64,000 bases of DNA from Piper betle (Eukaryota > Streptophyta > Magnoliopsida > Piperales > Piperaceae): assembly GCA_033002965.1 (NCBI GenBank), contig JAURVB010012715.1:62001-126000 (forward strand), in the 5' to 3' direction. The translations under genes were made by a program, and so were the position numbers. The notes below the pieces were generated by a model. It was not told the DNA's origin, did no database searches, and saw only the letters and a list, made by a program, of their open reading frames with translations. Each line of letters starts with the position of its first letter. The first letter of the stretch is position 1. Shown piece by piece: positions 34,413-46,462 of the stretch.

Positions 34413-37400
34413 GATATTGTAAAACCCACGATTCGAGTTAGGGTTTTATATTCAGAACCGGTCGGGTCGACCGTTATTTTTTTCGAGTTGAGTCAGTTTC
34501 AGGACACGTGTACCGAGCCGATGCCAGTCGCGTGTATGAGCTATGAGGGTCATGCGTACCCAAGTATATGATGATAACGTCATGAACACAGCAGAACAGA
34601 ATGAGTTATCAGAATATATGAGAGTATGCCAGTGATTTTTTTTATACATATATATAGTGGATCGTAGAATTAGTATTAGGCCGTTTACCGCGTTAGGACG
34701 CGTTCGGGCAGTCTGGGTGGGTTGTTAGTCATAGAGCATATCATTATGAATTTTTTTGGTGTTGTTTGATTTTACGGGATTTTTCCCAATTTTTATGAAT
34801 TTTTTTAGGATTTAATACGACCTAGTTAATATACTTGACTCGAGCCGGAGACGAGTCAAGTCTTAATTACAAGTTTGCCACCCAACCATCTCTTCTCCAC
34901 CCTCGTCCTTTTCTCCCCCACGCCCAAACCCTCTTGCCGTGCCGCCCAGTTTGCGCGCCACTGCCGCCGCTGTCGGCACCACCCGACCGTCGACCGACGC
35001 CGCCCAGCTCGGCGGCGACGTTGCCGTGCTGCCCCGACCAGATCCGGCCCCAATCGGGCCGCCGTGACGCCGGAATCGCCGTGCGTAACGCCGCGGCTAA
35101 GTTTTGGTCGCGTCGTCGATTTCGCCGCCGGAGACCGTCGCCGCCATGATCAGGTGGTCGCCTCAGCACCAGCGACCACCCAGTGACCCTCCCCGACCGG
35201 AACGGAGGCCAGCGCCGCCCATCCCGGCCGGATCTCCACACCACCACGGCCGGCCTCTATTTTATGCATTTTCCGGCGAGCCGCCACCTCTGTTTGCCTC
35301 ATCAACCTTGTAGATGAGTCGGGCTCGCCGAGCCGGTTCCAATGGTACCCTACATGACCCCTATCCAGCTAGTAGATACCACCGGCAATTATCGCCGGAA
35401 AACCACCGGAAGTCGCCGGAAAACCGCCAGCAGCTGCCGGAAAACCGCCGGAAAATCGGAATTTCTGGAATTCCCGAATTCACCGGATCTTCCGCAGGGC
35501 TCACCCGGTAGAGCCCGATCGAGCTTCGGACGCCGATGAGCGCCGAATTTGAGCTCTGAGACGCGCGACGGAACCCTAGCCGTCGCCGATTGTCGACGAC
35601 GTGAGGTATAATTACCTCCGATTGATTTATTTAAAATTGATGATAATTGTTAGCATAGCATGCTAGGGTTGATTAATTATTATGATGAATGTTAAGATTA
35701 TGAATGAAGTAAACATGTGCATGATGTGATTAACCGGGAATGAAGGTTAAATGAGCTAATGAAGTAAAGTAAATTTGAGTATGATAATCGAGTACAACGT
35801 AACTTAGGAAATATAATAAAAATAGGTGTTAATAGGATAAGTTGGAATTATTTTACATTTATAATTGTTGATTGTTATGGTTGATGTTTGTATTGTGGTG
35901 TGATGGTCATGTCGGATTTGATGCATCATTTAGTTTGCGGGCATTAGTATTTAGTTTTGATGTGTAGGTACGGAGTAGGAGCTCGCCGCCTAGGCGCGAT
36001 GACACGCTTGGAGCTTCTACCAGGTCCGTTTAGGACTCGTCTGTTTTACGTCTTTCTATTGTATGTTTAATTTATTGCCTGCAGGACGGGTTAAGTGGCG
36101 TTTTATCGGATCCCACTTAACTCGGGCCATTTAACCGAACATTTTCCGGATTAATAACCCCTCGAGGATGAGATCCCTCGAGGATGATTTCGAAACCAAG
36201 ATCCACCACAAGTTGCCTTCGGGCCTATTATATAAATCCCTACCCAGCCCTATATATATGTAGTTTTCGCGTTTTCAGTGAGACGAGAGATGGAGAAACC
36301 GACTGCACGTACCATGCAGAGGATGCCGTGACAGTCAAAGTGGGCTCTGGATTAGTGCCAGCGGACTGTTCCATTCCCGAGGGATCCTGACAACTCCGCG
36401 TTTGAGTTCCTCACACCCAGAGAACGTGGAGGTTTACGGGTACTGTTTAGTACAGCGCATGTCCGGACTTGTGGTTCAAAGGGTACTAAAGGCGACTGCC
36501 TGAGAGTACTCGGCCTTCGTGCTCAAGGCCAGGAGAAATATGGAGGTAAGGAGAGGGCTTAGGATAAAGTTTCACGAGAAGTACTGAAAAAGAAGTGCCG
36601 AGAGCGGCATAGTACCAGCAGCAGATCAGTAAGTTCGGGATGCTACCGGGTCTGCAGCCCAGTGGCTCCTCAGTAGTGCCCTTCAGAGAGTTCTTGAGGA
36701 AGTATATGGTTTTCTTTCATATGAGAGTTTGCTCTCATAGCCAGTTTGTTATAGTTATTTTATTTTCCAGACCAGTAACACTTGTTACTGACGTGTTTTT
36801 ATACTATATGTAGGTAATAATCACGAGTTGGAGGAGCCAGCTTGGACGGAGGAGCAATGAGGTCTTCTGCACACACATTGGGTGATTGAATGTTTAATGT
36901 TTTTTTTATGATGTTATTTTATACACATGCTATGATTAAATGTTTGAGCATGATGATATGATGTGAATGGAATGCTAAGACACGATAACAGAATGCAAAA
37001 TATGATTAGAGTTGCGCAGTGGAAGCTTAGTGGGTTGAGACCCAAGTTTCAGAATGAATACGTTATAAATGAGATTTTGTGTGATTGTTAATGCATGCCG
37101 ATATATTTATATATATATTATTTTGACAGGGTGGGCCCATAATTGCACTTTTATGAGAGACTCTGTCAGTTTTACTTCAGAATTTTCATCGATTTTGCTC
37201 GTAATTGTGATGGTGTGAAAATTGGTTGCATGTCATCCATGTAGTATCCTGTTAGGGTTTTATGCATTCACACATGCATATAGCAAGTTGGATCTTCATG
37301 ACGGATCATATCTTCATCTTAAGACGCCGAGATTGGATCCGCATGAGTTAGGTTCGGGTTAGCCGACCTAACCGGGGCCTGTAACATGCCGGTTCGGTTC

Positions 37401-37435
37401 ACGAGCGTGAACCGGATTTGGGGTGTTACAGATAT
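34413..37435 (+). mobile_element. Solo LTR H (3,013 bp) inside hAT C
   Basis: GATAT at 34413-34417 is repeated at 37431-37435. The LTR begins TGTAAAACCCACGATTCGAG and ends GATTTGGGGTGTTACA. It contains a GC-rich block (34870-35600) with CCGGAAAACCGCC minirepeats at 35385-35460, the block TAGGAGCTCGCCGCCTAGG (about 35975) and a TATAAATCCC promoter-like site near 36231. No retrotransposon genes are present. It belongs to the same subfamily as LTR G. Confidence 0.9.
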
Positions 37436-37584
37436 GCTAGGGTTTTTAGGAACTGTAATTGACGGTTTTTGTAGTTTATTATCTTTGCCTTGGTGTTCAG
37501 TTTGCTGCAAATTTAACTACAGAGTTATTTGAAGTTATCAAAATTTCGAGATATCAGTCACAGGGAAGATGGATTTTGGATGGG

Positions 37585-37660
37585 AATATGGCACACCACT
37601 TGATGCATCTAAGAAGCAAGCTATCTGTAACTTTTGCGAAAAACCATAAGTGGAGGGATA
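37585..37660 (+). pseudogene. BED zinc-finger fragment of a hAT transposase
   Basis: One frame reads GWEYGTPLDASKKQAICNFC, which is the start of a BED-type zinc finger with its first Cys pair, and is then cut by a TAA stop. BED fingers open many plant hAT transposases. The His half and the dimerisation domain are absent from the element, so it is non-autonomous. Confidence 0.7.
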
Positions 37661-37947
37661 TATCGCTTCAAGTAACATATTGCTGGACTCTACCGTTGTA
37701 TTGTCATAATTACATACCTTTGTGATTGTTGTATAAATACTTGAATTTGTGTATTTATATTGAGAAATTATATAATTATGTATTTCAGGTATTTTTGTAC
37801 GGAGTTGGCAAATTTTTGTATATGACTGATTTAGACCGATTCAACTGAACCGATTCCTAGCCGATTCAGAACGATTCCAATTTCGATTCCGATTCCCTGG
37901 AAAACCGATTCCAATTCCGATTTCGATTCATGATGCAACCATAGTAT

Positions 37948-38440
37948 GGGGTGTAAATAAGTCAAAGTGGCTCACAATTATTTTACGTTTTCGATTTTGT
38001 TTTAATTTGTGTTTAATAATTTTATGTTCGAAAAAATATTCGGTTTAAAATAGATAGCTTGTTAAAGAACGAACATAACTTGAATTAAGGAGTGTTGGTT
38101 CAGTTTGGTTTGAAATTTGAACTTAATGTATTTAAATTCAAAAAATATTTGGCTCGACTTGACTTATCTATTGATGTTGCATTGAATTTATATAATGTTA
38201 AAAAGAAAATTTTGATCCTATATAAGTCGACCATGAGTTAAGCATATATATTCGCTTAACTTGAAAATATAGCGAGCTTAATATGAGTTAAACCCAAACA
38301 CTGTAAATTTTGGACGAGTTGCTCGACACATAATAAATCAAAGCTCATCGAGCACTCAAATAAGTTCAAAAATGTTTGTTAAAAATCATTTCGAATTCAA
38401 AAACATCCCTATTTAGATCGGCTTGGCTCATTTGCACCCT
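37948..38440. mobile_element. hAT-type MITE M2 (493 bp), sibling of M1
   Basis: Begins GGGGTGTAAATAAGTC and ends GGCTCATTTGCACCCT, and matches M1 (16180-16672) through the interior, for example TTCGAAAAAATATTCGG and AACTCAAAAAATATTTRG-type blocks. Its left terminus lies within the target duplication of hAT C, so C inserted at its very edge. Its own target duplication is not clear. Confidence 0.8.
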
Positions 38441-41400
38441 AATTGTACACAGGTATGAAAAATGCTTAGGTTATATATATATATATATATATATATAGTA
38501 GGATTAGGTATTGCCTAGAGAGAGATTTGTTGAGAGTGTCATAATACCAGTTCAGTTTGGGATGCTTTTAAGTCTTAGTATAACACCCTGATTTTCGTCA
38601 CTTTAGAACCGAATCAGAAATGTTACGATCAAATCGAGTCAAGTTTCAAGTTATCGGTCGATACGACTCGATTAATAAAATAGATCAAAACAACATTCTT
38701 GGTGTCATGAGAATGGAAAACACCGTTAAATACACATCAAAATGCATCGAACATAAATAAAAGCAAGAAAGTAAATAATTGCACTGAGCTCAAGTGTGTG
38801 TAACGTTTATTTGTCCTCCCACCAAAGTCGACTTAAGATTACAAGACCTACATATATTATATGAAAAATGTCAGTAACGAATGTTACTAGTTCGAAAAAT
38901 AACTATTATAAACTGGCAAATAAGTACTCCATTAGCTACGAAAACTTATAAAACTTCAAAATTGCTTTACACTAAGTGGTAAGCAAACATACTTAAGCAA
39001 GTGTCGGCTCGCATGCACGACTGATAATCATATTCATACATACAACACTTATGCCCTCACATTTTCCATATCACCCGCCATGGTACTTAAGTGGCAAAAA
39101 GAACAGTTAAGTTAGTGCCACAAATTTTAGAAATATATTGCCTTACGCAGTACCTTCATACACTGCACTACCTCAGGTTTGAAGGAGTACAAGTGCAGTC
39201 CATACATATCTTCGTACTGCTCACTCTCTTAATCGTAAAATCCGTAAAAATGCGTGTACTTATATAATACGTTTAGGAAAGAGGCTTTATCATATATTTC
39301 TAGAGCTTCAGTTCGAAAACTAACAATGGATCCCATCCTTGTAATTTTATTAAACATGTATAGAAAATATGGCTAAATAGCCCAACAATAAAGGGATCCA
39401 ATAAAACGCCCCTAATGTCGTCTTACGTCTAAAACATGTTTAAACTCGACACACAAGGAGTCAAGCAGAGAAGGAGAGTCCTACGAACTTGTAGTCCAAG
39501 CTCCAACCGTATTTGCATATCTATGGCGAGCTTGGACTCCGAGACCTACAGCGGAACCCACTGCTAAGTAAAATACTAATATCTCTATATGATGCTTGCT
39601 CGTGGTGTATGCTCGTATCATTAATACATACTAATAAAGAAAATAATGCTAACAAACATATAACTAAACACATGACACGAAAATTGAGATATAATAATAA
39701 ATAAATAAATAAACAAGAAAATACACTCATAGATAATTAGATAAATAATAAATACATAAACATAAATAATACTCTAATCATAAAATAATAATATAATTAT
39801 ACTATATAAATATATGGGTAAACATGAGTAAATATCATATATACTCATATTAGTAAACACATAAATAATTAAATAATTAATAAATAATTAAATAATAATC
39901 CAATAAATAAATAGTTAATATTTATTAATCATGAATAATTGTACAATACAAGAATGCATAATTAAATTCAAATAAATAATAACATACACGCGAACATACA
40001 AATAAATAAATAAACAATTTAATAAACATAATAAGACTAATATTAATAAGTAAATATAATATTCATAATAACAAATAATCATGTAAACATTCATTATATA
40101 CGATAAACATGTAAATATAAAAAAAATAAACAATAATAAATAAATAAATAATAAAGAAAAATAATCATAGCATCTAAACATGGTAAATCATGTGAATATG
40201 TATCTAAACTAATATAAAGGTTCTTGAATTACCAAAAATAGTGTAACAAATGAAAATGGTCCAAAAATAAGCTAAATCAGACAAAATCGAGCTAAACTAG
40301 ATCAAATTGTGCTGAGTCAACATGGTATGGGTTAAATAAATTGTTGGGCGGGGTTATCTAGGCTGATGGACACGACATGGACATGGGATGACGAACTCGG
40401 GGATGCAGACGTGAACACTGGCTGGCGAACGCGAACCAGGTAAACGGGCCAAACCAGGGGAGGCGGTGCCTGTCGCCGTAAAACACTGACGGCAGTGCAG
40501 CTGGGGTCGCCACCTGTCGGGATCGGCAGGGGTATCAAGGCGGAGCTACTGGTGGTGATGATCGACGGAGTCTGGCCACTAGTTGGCAAGAAAATAGCAA
40601 GAAATGCCGCTGGGTATGGTGACGTCGCTGGCGGCGATCGTGGCCGTGGCTGTGGTTGTGGGTGGTCTCAAAATGTCAACCTCGATGAGATGAACCTATT
40701 TTGGTTGACGGTCATGGTGTCTGGTTAGTGGCTGGCCGAAATATAGCCGAAAATGACTAAAAAAGCCGCCGTGTAAGTGCACGTCACGACGGAGGTCGGT
40801 GTCGGTCCCAAACCGTAGATCTCGGTGAGGGGCCAAACCGTAGATCTCGGTTAGGGGAAGATGTCAGGGTGGTCAGCTTCGCTAGCGCCAAAAAATGGCC
40901 CTAACAGGTGGCGTTTCAGCTGGTGGCATTTTTTTTTATAAAACACTAAACACAAAAGTTGTAGACCTATATGTTGTGACTTCAACAAAATAAGAATCCT
41001 GCAAATAGAACATCAAAATGGCAAGATATAATTTTTACACTAAAATGGTGCATAACCTACATGCATTGTAAAAATCATATCTATTTATTTACATGTCCAA
41101 ATAAGATGAATGAGTACTTAAACTTCTCCTAACATTCAGATATACATGATAAAAATGTTCTAAAAATAAATTCATAGAATCATACAAATAATACACATCA
41201 AATAATGAGAAACAGTGGTAGCCCAAACCTGATGCTAACGAGTGAAGACCAAGGGGAGGTCTTTTAAGGCATCCAACCTCAAACCCTACCACCCAAGGAT
41301 GCTAAGAATGTGGTGGGGGTGCTTGGAGCTCCAAGGAGGAAGAAGAAGGCCAAGGAGAGTAGAAGAAAATGGTTAGAGGTGAGGAGGGAAGAAGAAATAG

Positions 41401-41451
41401 TGAAAAGGTGAGGGAAGGGGTAGATTTTATAGAAAAATGGTGGTTGGTTTG

Positions 41452-42278
41452 GTAATGTCTGAGTTGCAAAAATCGGCCGATTTAATTTGGCTCGGTGCAA
41501 AACCAAGTCAAAATATTGAAGGATCAGTTTGGGCAAAAATCGGATCATGGATCGGCCGAGTCAAGCCGATCCGAGCCGATTCCTGACCCCGAGTCGACAA
41601 CAACAAGAATCGGCCGATTCGGGTGGGAGGCGGCGGCAGGGATGGTGGGAGGAGATCTTATGGTGGGAGGGGAGGAGGATGGGGGTGGAAACAGGGCGCG
41701 GGGGTGAGGATGGGGCGGGGGGGGGTGTGCGGGGGGTGAGCGATGGGGCTGGGGGGAGAGACAGGGGCGCGGAGTGCGGGCGGCGGTGGACGAGGCGACG
41801 GGACAACAAGCAGCGGGGGCAGGGGGCGACGGGGATGGGGTCGGGGAGAGAGACCGGAGCGGCGGTGGGCGGCGGGCGACGGGGAGATGGAGCAACAAGT
41901 GGCAGGGGGGTTAGTTCGGGGTGGGCAACAGGGTGAGAGGGGGAGACCAGGGTGGGGGGAGGGGGGAAGAAATAGCAGGTGGCATTCTCGTAATTAAAAG
42001 TTTACTCGATTCCGACTCGAGTCAAAAATAATAACTAAGTCTAAATAATTCAAAAAAATATAGAAAAATATCATAAAATATAATACACATCGTAACATAC
42101 AAATGACATCAGAATGATATGTTCTATAATTAATAACCCACCAATGTTAACTAATTTGAAATTTTTGTATAGGACCAATTCAACTGAACTGATTCCTAAC
42201 CAATTCGATCCGATTCAGTGACTCCCTTAGAAACCGATTCATACCCCGATTCAGATTTTTGCAACTATGGGTGATGTC
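41452..42278. mobile_element. Non-autonomous hAT element B (811 bp) in LTR K
   Basis: GTAATGTC at 41452-41459 and GTGATGTC at 42271-42278 form an 8-bp duplication with one mismatch. The element carries a perfect 13-bp terminal inverted repeat, AGTTGCAAAAATC (left near 41462, right ending 42266). Its layout copies element A: CGGCCGATT-rich start, GC-rich middle, then an AT-rich block (41981-42160) shared with the solo LTRs. No transposase is encoded. Confidence 0.85.
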
Positions 42279-42292
42279 ATAAGTATGAGTGT

Positions 42293-42399
42293 CATACCTA
42301 TAGAGGTATGGGTGTCATACCTATATAGGTGTGGGTGCCTACATATAGAGGTATGGCCCATACCTATAGAGATATGGGGGCCATACCAATAGAGGTATG
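42293..42399. repeat. Array of five 18-bp near-palindromes
   Basis: CATACCTATAGAGGTATG and variants stand at 42293, 42316, about 42338, 42359 and 42382, spaced 21-23 bp. Each has CATACC/GGTATG arms around a TATAGA-like centre. The array lies near the 5' end of LTR K, next to the hAT B duplication. Confidence 0.85.
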
Positions 42400-43602
42400 G
42401 GTTTGATAGATAAGGATGTATGGGTTGGGTTTGCTAAAAATGTATAGATTGAGTTATCTCAAAACCGAAAAACTTAGGGTTTTAATCTAACGCGATCGGG
42501 TCCACCTCGGGAATTACACTGCTGGTCCCAAAAGTAGTTAGGATGGTTCAAAAGGTTATCAAACACATGGAAGCATACAAAAGACACGCAAGGAACACGG
42601 TCCTAATATCTAACTATACACGATTAAATTGGACCAAAATTAAAAAGCAGGGCGTAACACATCCAAATAAGCGTACCGAACGCCGAAGGAGGCTAAGGCT
42701 AGGCATCTCATACATACCTAGATACCATACATAAATACATGGCAAAATGACCAGGTAAGACCCTCGATTCGGGTCACGATCAAACCGAAATTAAAACCAC
42801 CGGGCGAAAGGCCTGGGTTTTACATGTTTAATAAAATTACAAGGATGAGATCCCTTGTTGGTTTTCGAACTTAAGCTTCAAAAATTTATGATACAAGCCT
42901 CTTCCCTAAGCCTATTATATAAGTATGCACATTTTTATGAATTTCATGAACAAGAGAATGAGTGGTACAGATATATGTATATACCGCACTAGTACTCATT
43001 TAAACCTTGAGGTGGTGCAGTGTATGAGGGTACTGCGTAATGCAGCACATTTCCAAAATTTGTGACACTAACTTAACTATTCCTTTTGCGACTTGAGTAC
43101 TATGGCGGGTGATATAGAAGATGTGAGGGCGTAAGCGTTGTATGTATGAATATGATTATGAGCCGTGCATGCGAGTCGATACTTGCTTAAATATATTTGC
43201 TTACTGTCCAGTGTGAAGCAATCTTGAAGTTTTATAAGTTTTTTGGGTAATGGAATACCTATTTGTCAGTTTGTATTAGTTATTTTTTAGACTAGTAATA
43301 TTCATTATTAACATTTTTCATATAATATATGTAGGTCTTACAAATCCTGAATCAACTTCAGTGAAAGGACAGATAAATGCTACACACACTTGAGCTCAAT
43401 GCATTTATTTCTTTTCTTACTCTTACTTATATTTGATGTAATTTAATGCCTATTTAATAGTGTCTTCCATTTTTATGACACCAAGAAAGTTGTTTCGATC
43501 TATTTTCTCAATCGAGTTATACCAACCGATAACTTTAAATACGATTTGACTTGATCATAACTGTAAAACCCACGATTCGAGCCAGGGTTTAATATTCAGA
43601 GC

Positions 43603-46462
43603 CGGTTTGTAAAACCCGTGATTCGAGTCAGGGTTTTACGTTACCGAACCAGTCGGTTCGATCGTTGGTTCGAGTCGAGTCGGTTTCATGAATCGCGTGC
43701 TGAGTCGAGACCAGCCGTGAGTTATGAGCGATGAGAGTCAGGTGTACCTGAATATATGATGATAACGTCGAGAAGATGGTGAGATACGAGTTATCTGAAT
43801 ATATGAAAGTATGCAGTATTTTTTTCTTTTTATATGTTTGATCGTAGAAATAGTTTTAGGGCCGAATGACAAATTAAGACGCGTTGGATTATATTCGGGT
43901 GGGTTATTAGTTATAGAGCATGTCATTTGGATGTTGTTGTGTTTGTTTTATTTTATAGAATTTTTCCATATTTTTCTAGATTTTTTTAGAATTTATTACG
44001 AACTAGTTATTATTTTGACTCGAGTAGGAATCGAGTCAATACTTATTTACGAAAATGCCATCGCACTTCTTCTTCTTCCTCCCGACCCTTCTTTACCCAA
44101 ACCCTCGCCGCCCATTGGGTTACCGCCGCCGCCGCTGCCGACGCCGCACGGCCGTCGATCAACACCGCCCCGCCCCGCCGTGCTGTCGCCGTGCCGCCCC
44201 GACCAACCCCGGCCACCGTCGCGCCGCCACGACGCCGGAACCGCCCCACGAAACGCCTCGACCGTCGCCACTTCGAGCCGGATTCCGCCGCCGTCCGGGC
44301 CACGCCGCCGCCGCTGTGACCCCGACGACCACCCCCTCGACGTCGCCGACATTTCCCCCATCGTCCCGACCACCGTCGAGGCCGGCCGGAGCCTCGATCG
44401 GAGAACGCCGCCACCGCCGCCCATTTTCGACGCCGCCGTCGACGGCCATCGCCGCCTCGGCTACCCTGTTTGACACCACCATTGGACCGAGCTCGTCGAG
44501 CTGGTGCCGATAGACCCCCTGATTGCCCCGTCCCAAATCATCGCCGGAAAACCGTCGGAATCCGCCGGAAACCGCCGACACTCCCGGAAACCGCCGGATG
44601 GAAATTGGATTTGTGGGAAATTCGCCGGATCATCCGCCGAATGCACCCGGTCCAATCTGATCGGACTTCGGACGCCGCTAGGTGCCGAATTCGAGTTTCG
44701 AGCCACGAAACGGAAACCCTAGCCGTCGCCGATTTTCGACGACGCGAGGTATAATTTATTTTAATTTAATTATTTGAAAGTTTTGATTATTAGAATTGCA
44801 TGCTAGGATTGGTGAATTGTGTGTTATAATAATATATATAAATGTAGATTTGATTAAGGATAAAAATATGAAATTTGTTTAATTGTGTGGTGTAAAAAAA
44901 TAGAAGTTATGAAACTAATTAGGGTTATTAGGTAATGATCATGATCTAATGCAAACTAGCCTAAGTAGACTTGCTAGAATTGATATAGGTTAATGTGTGT
45001 TGATTGATGTGTGATTGTGTTGATTGTGCGTGCATGCTATAGGATGTGTGATTCATCATGCGGGCGTTAGTATTTAGTTTGATTGTGTAGGTACGGTGTA
45101 GGAGCTCGCTGCCTAGGCGCGTGGACCCGTTTGGAGCTTCTACCAGGTCCGTTTAGGACTCGTTCTCTGATTTACGCTATTCTCTTGTGTATTTAATTTA
45201 TTATGTGCAGGACGAGTTAAGTGGCGTTTTATCGAATCCCACTTAACTCGGGCCATTTAGCCAACGATTTTCCGGATTAATAACCCTCGAGGATGAGATC
45301 CCTCGAGTTTGTTTTCGAACTTCAGATCCAGCTCACGTTGCCTTCGGGCCTATTGTATAAATCCCAACCCAGACCTATATATATGTATAGTTTTCGTGTT
45401 TTTGTGAGAGACTGGATGAGGGAAATCCGACTACCGTGCTACGCGAGCGGGCACGTGTGTGTCGACAGTGGGCTCTGGAATGGTGTGCGGGCCGTTTCAT
45501 TCCCGAGGGATCCTGACAACTCCACCTTTGAGTTCCTCAAACCCGGAGAAGTGTGGAGGTTTACCGGTACTGCATTGCAGCGCATGTCTAGACTTGTGGT
45601 TTCAAAGGGTACTGAAGGCGACTGCCTGAGAGTACTCGGCCTTCGTGCTCAAGGCCAGGAGTAATATGGAAGGTGCAGAGGGCGGAAAGGAATGAGATTT
45701 GACGCGAGAAGCAATAGAGAAATGGCCGAGGCATGAGAATGTGAAAGATAGGGGGACGCTGTCGACCCGAGGGCGACGGCTCCCGTACGTGCCCTGCTGA
45801 GAGTTCTTGAGGAAGTATATGGTTTTCTTTCAACAGGAGAGTTTGCTCTCCTGTGCCAGATTGATATTAGTTATTTTCCGGGCCGGTAACACTCGTTACT
45901 GACGGTTTTTCTATATATATGTAGGTGAGAAATGCGAGCGATGAAAGCTGTCGGGACTGCGGAGGAGCAGCACGGAATCGCGCACACATGTACCTGCCGC
46001 GTGTAACGTATGTATAATGATGGTGTGTTATTATTATGTAAATGATAATTTTGATGTGTTCGCGTGAATGTATTGCTTGTTATGAAACGAACTGATAAAT
46101 ATGAGTGAGTAGGGAGCCTTGGAGTTCAGACTCGGCTCGGGTAAAAACAAATGAGATAATGATTTAATGTCATGGTAGATTATTATGCGTTATCGTATTT
46201 TCATAAAATATTATATATTTTCTTTTGGTTTCTCATTTATTATTTTGTCTTGTTTTTGCTTGTACATCTTAGTATGCATGTAGGACCACGTTAGAACCCA
46301 ATTGTTCTCATTCATGCATTTAATATTTGCATCTCCATCTTAAAACGCCGAGAGCAGATCCTGGACGGCTTAACCGAACCCAGTAGATTAGCGAACGGTT
46401 CGGTCGCCGGTGACATTTCCGGGTCGGTTCACGGGTGAGCCGAAACGGGGTGTTACACGGTT
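43603..46462 (+). mobile_element. Solo LTR F (2,850 bp) nested in LTR G
   Basis: CGGTT at 43603-43607 is repeated at 46458-46462. The LTR begins TGTAAAACCCGTGATTCGAG at 43608 and ends CGGGGTGTTACA at 46457. It is close to LTR E over its full length in opposite orientation. It holds a GC-rich block (44060-44730), GTAGGAGCTCGCTGCCTAGG (about 45097), and a TATAAATCCC site. Open frames of up to 220 codons in both strands of the GC-rich block match no protein and are compositional. Confidence 0.92.
45356..45365 (+). promoter_or_regulatory. Conserved TATA-type promoter element in the LTR family
   Basis: TATAAATCCC lies at the same internal place in LTRs F (here), E (about 21500, minus), H (about 36231) and G (about 48135), followed by ACCC and a TATATATAT run. 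It is the best candidate for the LTR promoter and U3/R boundary. Confidence 0.55.

Larger units (their letters stand above)
33582..37951. mobile_element. hAT element C with BED zinc-finger remnant, split by a solo LTR
   Basis: GTATGGGG at 33582-33589 recurs at 37944-37951 (8-bp duplication). The ends, CTAGGATGCACGAATCG and (reversed) TATGGTTGCATCATGAATCG, form imperfect inverted repeats resembling elements A and B. Without the inserted LTR (34418-37430) the element is about 1.3 kb. It has CCGATT-rich ends, a GC-rich low-complexity block (33850-34150), and a run of GATGTGCAAATTGT repeats (34190-34340). A remnant of transposase coding sequence follows the LTR. Confidence 0.8.
38579..42824 (-). 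mobile_element. LTR K: older relative of the solo LTR family, interrupted by hAT B
   Basis: On the minus strand it starts TGTAAAACCCAGGCC at 42824 and ends GGGTGTTATA at 38579, about 3.43 kb after removing hAT B. It shares with LTRs E-H the terminal sequences, a GTAACR-AGTTACTA-type motif near 38875 and the overall plan, but is more diverged and AT-rich (39600-40200). Its last 0.78 kb is the inverse of LTR J. Flanks show no matching 5-bp duplication because K is joined to J. Confidence 0.7.

Noticed and set aside
41529..41936. Gly/Arg-rich frames in the LTR K region
   Set aside because: They fall within hAT element B and are low-complexity GC-rich DNA.
42293..42399. Phased repeats considered as a CRISPR-like array
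   Set aside because: Spacers are only about 3-5 bp, the host is a plant nucleus, and the array lies in an LTR.
43811..44473. 220-codon open frame (and antisense 140-codon frames) in LTR F
   Set aside because: It lies in the GC-rich part of a solo LTR, open frames occur on both strands, and the sibling LTRs do not keep the same peptide. Composition explains it.
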